Shown in pieces: positions 58,751 through 64,000 of a stretch of 64,000 nucleotides of DNA; positions within the stretch are counted from its first letter, which is position 1, and the number at the start of each line of letters is the position of its first letter. The stretch lies in the NCBI GenBank assembly GCA_017624235.1, contig JAGANL010000050.1, positions 28,027 to 92,026 of the forward strand, in the 5' to 3' direction. Source of the DNA: Lachnospiraceae bacterium (GTDB taxonomy: Bacteria > Bacillota > Clostridia > Lachnospirales > Lachnospiraceae). Position numbers and translations under genes: made by a program. The notes under the pieces were generated by a model. The model had not been told where the DNA came from. It was given only the letters and a program-made list of their open reading frames with translations, and searched no databases.

Positions 58751-58786
58751 AATCCGTTATAGCAGGTGATTCCTGTATAACGGATT
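58751..58786. terminator. Bidirectional terminator
   Basis: AATCCGTTATA/TATAACGGATT with CAGG/CCTG inside; followed by TTTT on the plus strand and TTTTGTC on the minus. Ends the STAS gene and the chemoreceptor gene at 58811. Confidence 0.85.
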
Positions 58787-58810
58787 TTTTCTTATAAAAC
58801 ACAATTTTTC

Positions 58811-60514
58811 TTATAATGTAAAATTACCAATATTCTGCGCCAGCATATCCGCCGTTCCCCTCAAATCTCCGGCAGAATCCGCAACATTCTGAAAACGGTC
58901 TGTTACCTCGCTCATGGCTTCCTTTGTTTCCTTTGTGCTGGCTACATTATCCTGTGCAATATCGGACAGACTCTCCAGAGTACTGACAATCTGTGTCCGT
59001 GCCTTCTCCAGCTCCTTCGTCTTCTGTTCAATGCTTCGGATGCTGTGTACTGAGGTCTGTATTTCCTTCATGACATCCTCAATCGTCTCTTCCGTACTGA
59101 CAATGTGACGGTTCTGCTTCTCAATAACCTCCTGCATTCCGTCCATCGTATTTACGACCAATCCCGCATTTTGAATCAGTTCATTGACAATTTCATCGAT
59201 GCTGCCGCTGGCATTGTTGGACTGTTCCGCCAGCTTCTGAATCTGTGTAGCCACCACGGCAAAGCCTCTGCCGGCATCTCCTGCCCTCGCTGCTTCGATG
59301 CTGGCATTCAATGCCAGCAGGTTCGTTTCGGAAGCAATCTCGGAAATAAAATCCGAGGCCTCCTTGATCCGCTTGGCAGATTCATTGGTTTCCCTGGTCT
59401 GTCCCGCAATCTTATCAACAGCGCTGCGCACTTCTTCATTGATCTGCTTCAGTTCCTCTATCGTCTCGGCAGCCCGGTCTCCCGACTGTCTCATAACGTC
59501 CGCACTTCCGTTCAGTTCATCCGCTTCCCGACCGGTCTCAATAATCAAATCCCCCATATATCTGACACGATCCGAAGCATTTCTGGTATCCTCAGCCTGT
59601 GAATCGGCTCCCTGCGTAATGACATTGACTGCATGTTTTACGTTATTGATATTGCCAAAGGTTTCTCTGGAGGTATGCTCCAATACATCCGATGCATCCA
59701 CCAGCCTGTCCGTGCTTTCCCGGATTCCGCCGATGATATTTTTCAAAGCCTGCTGCAGGCTCTGAATGGCTCTGGTCAAATCCCCGATTTCATCCTTCCG
59801 CCTCAGTTCTCCTTTCTCAAATTCCACATCCAGCCTTCCCTCTGCCACCTTCTGCACGCCTAAAATGCTTCTTCTCAAAGCCTTCGTCATGGATGACGCA
59901 TAGATACCGACCGTAACAATACACAGGAGCACAACCAGAACGACAATCACAATCAGTCCATAAATAATGTTCATAACATCCGCCAGCATTTCTGCCTTAT
60001 TGCTGCCGGCAAAGACCATCCCGACCGGTTCTGTCCCGCCCTTCTGATATACAGGCACATAATAGCCATAATACAGCGTCCCGTCCATAGAAACATTTTC
60101 ACTGAAATATTCTTCTCCGCCCTTTAAGACCTTTTCCACAATCAGGTCACCCGCAGGGCTTCCCAGAATCCTGCTGCCATTCTGATCCAGTGCAGAGGTC
60201 ATAATCCTGCGAGAACCGTAAAAGAACGTGACGTCCATCCCCGATTCTGCTTTGATCGTATCCACCAGATTTTCGGACTGGGAAATATTATAGCTTCCCT
60301 TCCAGATTGCTCCATTTTCCGCTTCCATGTATTCCCCGGAATTCTGATCATAGGCTGCCAGCGTGGCAACCGCCGTTCCCTGCAGGGATTTTTTCACCTG
60401 CTCGATAATCGAGCCCCTGACAAAAGTAGCCGCTGCAAAAATCACAATTGCTCCAAGCAGGCACACCGGCACAAGGGAACACAGAAAAATTTTCTTTCGT
60501 ATCGTCAGCTTCAT
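58811..60514 (-). CDS. Methyl-accepting chemotaxis protein with single-cache sensor
   Basis: 567 residues. Two membrane spans (about 9-32 and 185-210) bound an extracytoplasmic sCache-type domain ([55 protein letters not shown]). HAMP follows, then the signalling hairpin [20 protein letters not shown] and [24 protein letters not shown] 8 bases before the ATG. Follows a BMP-family binding protein gene by 28 bases, likely one transcript. Confidence 0.93.
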   Translation of the reverse strand: MKLTIRKKIFLCSLVPVCLLGAIVIFAAATFVRGSIIEQVKKSLQGTAVATLAAYDQNSGEYMEAENGAIWKGSYNISQSENLVDTIKAESGMDVTFFYGSRRIMTSALDQNGSRILGSPAGDLIVEKVLKGGEEYFSENVSMDGTLYYGYYVPVYQKGGTEPVGMVFAGSNKAEMLADVMNIIYGLIVIVVLVVLLCIVTVGIYASSMTKALRRSILGVQKVAEGRLDVEFEKGELRRKDEIGDLTRAIQSLQQALKNIIGGIRESTDRLVDASDVLEHTSRETFGNINNVKHAVNVITQGADSQAEDTRNASDRVRYMGDLIIETGREADELNGSADVMRQSGDRAAETIEELKQINEEVRSAVDKIAGQTRETNESAKRIKEASDFISEIASETNLLALNASIEAARAGDAGRGFAVVATQIQKLAEQSNNASGSIDEIVNELIQNAGLVVNTMDGMQEVIEKQNRHIVSTEETIEDVMKEIQTSVHSIRSIEQKTKELEKARTQIVSTLESLSDIAQDNVASTKETKEAMSEVTDRFQNVADSAGDLRGTADMLAQNIGNFTL

Positions 60515-60542
60515 GTTTTTTCCTCCGTTTTCACACTCTGCA

Positions 60543-61754
60543 CTAATCCAGAACTTCTACATTCCTGTAATACCAGTTGAGATTTCCCGTAATCGTTGCA
60601 TCATCCAGTGTAGCTCCCTCTGTTCCCACCTGCTCTCCGGTATTCGTTTCCAGAACTCCGTCAAAAACATTATTTTTACCACTCAAAATGTCAGCCGTTG
60701 CCTCATCCACCTTTTCCTGAGTTCCCTCTGCACAGAAGGAAGCCAGCTTTGTAATCTGCACCAGTCCCTCTGACATGCCGCCATAGTAATTGCTGCCATC
60801 CCACGTACCATCCAAAACACTCTGAACGGCTGCTGTATAATAAGCACTCCAGTTCCAGATTACGCTGCACAGGCAGGACTCCGGTGTCTCCTTGCTCATA
60901 TCCGAATTATAACCGATGCCATAAACGCCATATTCCTGTGCCAGTGTCTGCGGAAACGGTGTGTCACAATGCTGGCTCATCACATCGCAGCCCATATCCA
61001 AAAGCTCTTTGGAAGCTGCTTCCTCCGCCTCGGGATCGTACCAGCTATTTGTGACTCTCACATATATTTTGGCATCCGGATTGACCGATTCGACACCAAT
61101 CGCAAACGCGTCAATCCCTCCGGTCACTTCGGAATTGTTTATATCCTGTGCCGCCACATAACCAATTTTATTGCTTTTTGTATTCATTCCCGCTACAATG
61201 CCGCTCAAATATCTGGCCTGATAGATGCGTCCAAAATAATTGTTGAAGTTTTTGCCGTTCGACATATAGCCTGTCCCGTGCGAGAAATAAATATCCGGAT
61301 ATTTCTCTGCCATCTCACTGGTAACCTCCATATATCCCCAGCTTGTCGTAAAGATAATCTTACAGCCTTCATCTATACATTCCTGTATTGCCTGTCTGCT
61401 GCCTTCTTCATCCGTATCATCCACAATCTTTCTCACCAGCTGATCGTTAGAAAGCCCTAGATTGTCCATCATGCCCTGAATGCCCAGATCATGTGTATAG
61501 GAATAACCACTACCTTCTGACGGATCCGAAAGATACAGCACGCCGACCTTCATATCACTCTTACTCATTCCGCTGCCCTTAGCCGTCTCTTCTGATATCT
61601 GATCTTCTTTTCCCTTTTGACTGCCCGATACAGCCTGCGTCTCATATCCCTGATTGGTCGCATAATCATCCGGCTCACTGCCTGTCCCTCCGCAGCCTGC
61701 AAGGATACCTGTCATAAAAAGCAGCACTGCCGCCATGAACACTTTCTGCTTCAT
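60543..61754 (-). CDS. BMP/PnrA-family substrate-binding lipoprotein
   Basis: 403 residues. Lipoprotein signal with LAGC (C21). Fold: [80 protein letters not shown], as in BMP family proteins that bind nucleosides in ABC transporters. There is no ATPase or permease gene here; the next gene is a chemoreceptor, so it may deliver a ligand to chemotaxis. Promoter at 61784. GGAAAAAA just before the ATG. Confidence 0.9.
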   Translation of the reverse strand: MKQKVFMAAVLLFMTGILAGCGGTGSEPDDYATNQGYETQAVSGSQKGKEDQISEETAKGSGMSKSDMKVGVLYLSDPSEGSGYSYTHDLGIQGMMDNLGLSNDQLVRKIVDDTDEEGSRQAIQECIDEGCKIIFTTSWGYMEVTSEMAEKYPDIYFSHGTGYMSNGKNFNNYFGRIYQARYLSGIVAGMNTKSNKIGYVAAQDINNSEVTGGIDAFAIGVESVNPDAKIYVRVTNSWYDPEAEEAASKELLDMGCDVMSQHCDTPFPQTLAQEYGVYGIGYNSDMSKETPESCLCSVIWNWSAYYTAAVQSVLDGTWDGSNYYGGMSEGLVQITKLASFCAEGTQEKVDEATADILSGKNNVFDGVLETNTGEQVGTEGATLDDATITGNLNWYYRNVEVLD

Positions 61755-61783
61755 AATTTTTTCCTTTCTGCATTTTTGTATTC

Positions 61784-61811
61784 ATTTTAACATATTTTGA
61801 CAGTTTTGTAA
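61784..61811 (-). promoter_or_regulatory. Promoter of the BMP-MCP operon
   Basis: Minus-strand TTACAA (61806-61811), 16-base spacer, TAAAAT (61784-61789) with TG one base upstream. Confidence 0.5.
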
Positions 61812-61895
61812 TCTTTTATTCTGTTCAAGAAATTTTCATGAAAATTTTCAATCTAAGTAAATATTTTGCATTGCATTTACTCAATGGACTATCTA

Positions 61896-61904
61896 TGCTA
61901 CAAT
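61896..61904 (+). promoter_or_regulatory. Extended -10 ahead of the gene at 61958
   Basis: TGCTACAAT, an extended -10 (TGn plus TACAAT at 61899-61904), 54 bases before the start; no -35 at a good distance. Confidence 0.45.
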
Positions 61905-61957
61905 ACCACTATATCTAATCCAAACACAGCATACATTTAATAAGGAGGATTTTACTA

Positions 61958-63025
61958 ATGAAAATCATGCAAAAGAAAGCACTCTGTAGTTTATTAACTG
62001 CAGTAATGTGTTTAGGTCTGTTTTTTTCAACCACTATTGAGGCTAAAGCAGACAATCAAATTACTGTTAATATCGATTATTTATATGTAAAAAGCGATGG
62101 CAGTAATGGCTTAATTACAAAGACAGGATCGGTTGAACCAGGCACACTTTGGGGTGACTTTCTATATTCGGATGAATACGAAGAATTTAAGCCAGAGACT
62201 GTTATTGGAGACTCAAGTATTCCTGTAAAACAAGTAGGTATTCAGCGTTGCTTTTCTGATCCAGATAGTATATCAGATTACGAAAAAGAAAGAGAAATAA
62301 AAAATTTTAATCAGTATCTTGATTATGCTATCTTAGAATATTATTTATATCCTGATGATTATAAAGAAGTTTTCCTCTCGTTTGAGTATTATGAAGGCGA
62401 TGAAATAAAAGATTCGGGTACAGGTGCTTCACTTTTAATGCCAATTTCTTATACATGCGGAGAGGAACAATCCATTGCATATATTCTTGATAATTATTCT
62501 ATATACAGCTACTTAAGAGAGTATTCTAATATTTCAGGAACAACGGTAGCCGTAACAGGAACATCCAATAGAGATAATGATTTTTATACTCTTACATTCA
62601 GGGCACCTGCAACAAGCTCAAATAACAATGATAAAAAATCAGATAGTAAACATAAGCCAAAACAGAAGACAGAACAAACCGTCACAGAACCAACAGCAGA
62701 AACGATAGCTGATCCTTCAAAGGCTGTAACTTACGTGCAGGCAACTAATTCGCTTTTCATGAATATCTATCAAGTAGAAAACAGTATTAAAGCAGGAACA
62801 GTTACAGCTGATACTCCAGCAAAAGTAAATCTTGGAAACTATCACTCTCTTTCAGCTAATACAATGTCTAAATTGGGACAAGCAAATGTTGACGTTATTC
62901 TTACATACCAATATAAAGGAAAAACATATACAGTAAAAATTCCTAAAGGATATCAATTTGATAGCGATGTACCTTGGTATGGACCACTCTATATGTATCA
63001 ACTGTTTGGACAAAATATTCAATAA
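61958..63025 (+). CDS. Secreted protein of unknown function, AT-rich
   Basis: 355 residues. Signal peptide MKIMQKKALCSLLTAVMCLG to about residue 31 (AKA/D), then a strand-rich domain (NQITVNIDYLYVKSDG), a linker rich in Lys/Asp/Thr (NNNDKKSDSKHKPKQK, VTEPTAETIADPSKA) and a C-terminal domain (LGNYHSLSANTMSKLGQANV, YQYKGKTYTVKIPKG). AAGGAGG precedes the ATG. The codons and flanks are much more AT-rich than the neighbours, and it lies between the BMP operon and the intron remnant, so it was probably acquired. No family recognised. Confidence 0.7.
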   Translation: MKIMQKKALCSLLTAVMCLGLFFSTTIEAKADNQITVNIDYLYVKSDGSNGLITKTGSVEPGTLWGDFLYSDEYEEFKPETVIGDSSIPVKQVGIQRCFSDPDSISDYEKEREIKNFNQYLDYAILEYYLYPDDYKEVFLSFEYYEGDEIKDSGTGASLLMPISYTCGEEQSIAYILDNYSIYSYLREYSNISGTTVAVTGTSNRDNDFYTLTFRAPATSSNNNDKKSDSKHKPKQKTEQTVTEPTAETIADPSKAVTYVQATNSLFMNIYQVENSIKAGTVTADTPAKVNLGNYHSLSANTMSKLGQANVDVILTYQYKGKTYTVKIPKGYQFDSDVPWYGPLYMYQLFGQNIQ

Positions 63026-63045
63026 ATAGTACTGAAAAATAAATA

Positions 63046-63228
63046 AATCGAGTAGGAGGGAGTGATTAGCTCCCGTCCTCTCACAGCACCGTACATACCA
63101 TTCGGTATACGGCGCTTTCAACAGTTGACGTGCACAGACTGGTAGGCTGTGGCTAAATCATAAAAGCCACTGCTTATCAGTCTTTCTTTTGTCATTGCCA
63201 TGTTTATAGCTGTGATAACTCTTGTTAT
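63046..63228 (-). mobile_element. Group II intron 3' remnant (RT C-terminus, domains V and VI)
   Basis: On the minus strand the frame from about 63228 reads VITAINMAMTKERLISSG, then FYDLATAYQSVHVNC and a stop, resembling the C-terminal tail of intron reverse transcriptases. It is followed by a domain-V-like hairpin 63085-63116 (AGCGCCGTATACC, loop GAAT, GGTATGTACGGTGCT) and GGGAG/CTCCC (63058-63074, domain VI) ending CTCCTACTCGAT, common at the 3' end of bacterial introns. The 5' part and most of the RT are missing. It lies just downstream of the deacetylase terminator. Confidence 0.7.
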
Positions 63229-63248
63229 TTACATATCACGAAAAAAGC

Positions 63249-63278
63249 AGCGCCCCCGGTCTGGTACACTAAGGCGCT
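63249..63278 (-). terminator. Terminator after the truncated deacetylase gene
   Basis: AGCGCC/GGCGCT stem followed by CTTTTTTCG on the minus strand, 8 bases past the stop at 63286. Confidence 0.75.
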
Positions 63279-63285
63279 ACTCTGC

Positions 63286-63873
63286 TCAATTTGGAATCTG
63301 CCTTCCTTCATGGTTCATATGATAATTCTCCCGATAGATCAGTTCCGACACCGGAACGACCTGATATCCCTGCTCCTTCAGACGCGTCAGCATCGTATCC
63401 AATGCTTCGGCTGTATATTTGGCTCCATTATGGCAGAGAATGATGGAGCCGTTCCCCAGATGCTTATGTTCACATACCGTTTTGATGATAGAGTCCACAC
63501 CGTAATCCTTCCAGTCCAGACTGTCCACATCCCACTGAATCGTATAGTACCCGCACTTTTCAGCCGTTTGTACCACTGCATTGTCATAATCTCCATAGGG
63601 AGGACGGAACAGAAACATTTCATATCCGGTCAGGGATTTTACCTTTTCATGCACCTTCATCAGCTCCTGTTCTTTCTCTTCATTAGAAAGCTGGCTCATA
63701 TTTTTGTGATTCTCACTGTGATTTCCCAGATCATGCCCGGCAGCCAGAATGGCTTTTACATCATCAGGATAGGATTCCACCCATCCTCCGGTCATGAAAA
63801 AGGTAACGTGTACATCGTGCTTTTTCAGTATTTTCAATATTTCCTGGGTGTCCTCATTCCCCCATGGTAATAG
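63286..63873 (-). pseudogene. Polysaccharide deacetylase, 5' end lost
   Basis: Open from 63873 with no proper start (preceded by TAA at 63876-63874). The frame contains WGNEDTQEILKILKKHDVHV, TFFMTGGWVESYPDDV, AAGHDLGNHSENHKNM (metal His pair), FRPPYGDYDNAVV and SIILCHN, i.e. most of the NodB fold. A TTG at 63837 cannot be the real start because homology extends further upstream to W at 63864. The missing first part, with the metal Asp motif, was replaced by foreign DNA ending about 63870. Probably inactive. Confidence 0.8.
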
Positions 63874-63884
63874 TTAATTGCGAT

Positions 63885-64000
63885 TTATTGTACGCTTTGA
63901 TTATAGATCACCTTAAAGAGATCCTCTAAGTCATTTGAAAAATTGTACGTAATTTGAATCTTATGATTCTCATACACTGTAATATCATGTACCATCTCAA
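63885..64000 (-). CDS. C-terminus of a serine-recombinase-like protein, continues beyond the window
   Basis: Frame from 63998 reads MVHDITVYENHKIQITYNF then SNDLEDLFKVIYNQSVQ and a stop at 63885, the style of the distal C-terminus of large serine recombinases (V-H/D-x-I-x-V-Y-x-x-x-x-I-x-I-x-Y-x-F). Only about 37 residues are visible. It ends 12 bases before the point where the deacetylase frame is broken, as integrase genes do at the end of integrative elements. The assignment is tentative because so little is seen. Confidence 0.55.
   Translation of the reverse strand, partial: EMVHDITVYENHKIQITYNFSNDLEDLFKVIYNQSVQ

Noticed and set aside
63286-63837. Intact deacetylase starting at TTG 63837
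   Set aside because: Family homology (WGNEDT) extends upstream of that codon, so the gene is truncated, not short.

Overview
The window is chromosomal DNA from a low-to-mid GC Firmicute, most likely a Lachnospiraceae-type gut Clostridium. Supporting signs are strong AGGAGG ribosome sites on almost every gene, a T-box leader on aspS-gatCAB, the LL-diaminopimelate aminotransferase route (dapL, dapF), DUF6062 and DUF6106-like proteins, abundant CotH/GT39-type surface genes, and no RNA operons or CRISPR. Genus cannot be fixed from the sequence. Most genes lie on the minus strand.

Layout: 1-2.0 kb holds the end of a HAD phosphatase gene and a membrane-anchored SurA/PpiC-like protein. 2.0-9.6 kb is one long minus-strand operon: D-amino-acid aminotransferase, the two halves of a D-glutamate-cyclase-type protein (PF14336-like and PF07286-like), 5-oxoprolinase subunits PxpB, PxpC and PxpA, a PfkB-fold protein and a UraA permease. 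It reads as a D-amino acid/D-glutamate to 5-oxoproline to glutamate salvage operon, with a terminator hairpin in its leader. 9.8-17.4 kb: DUF6062 protein, acidic membrane-anchored protein, a glycan cluster (FAD mutase-like enzyme, two lipid-linked-sugar glycosyltransferases, a membrane protein) and a TetR regulator. 17.5-30.7 kb: a frameshifted secreted protein with an SPEPSA repeat, MocR regulator, DUF2225, glnS, DHH phosphoesterase, GGDEF-EAL, a DUF2142-like membrane protein, guaB and DUF6106. 31-35 kb: a membrane protein, lyxose isomerase with a divergent AraC regulator, and a chemoreceptor. 35.5-46.3 kb: gatB-gatA-gatC-aspS behind a T-box, dapL-dapF, AraC, ANTAR regulator and glnA. 46.5-52.6 kb: nadE, hslO, methyltransferase, PopT-like DUF368 and hisC. 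53-61.8 kb: acyltransferase-CotH-membrane protein operon, an RsbW/STAS-like pair, and a chemoreceptor beside a BMP-type binding lipoprotein. 61.9-64 kb is a disturbed accessory segment: an AT-rich secreted protein, a group II intron remnant, a deacetylase gene cut at its 5' end, and the C-terminus of a serine-recombinase-like protein running off the window.

The most unusual structure is a family of three dispersed ~280-303 bp near-perfect palindromes (22443-22720, 30806-31108, 52736-53035). They share a conserved apical core with two small hairpins, while the outer arms differ between copies yet remain self-complementary within each copy. Several base pairs show compensatory changes, so the folded form rather than the sequence appears to be conserved. 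No transposase or obvious protein explains them.
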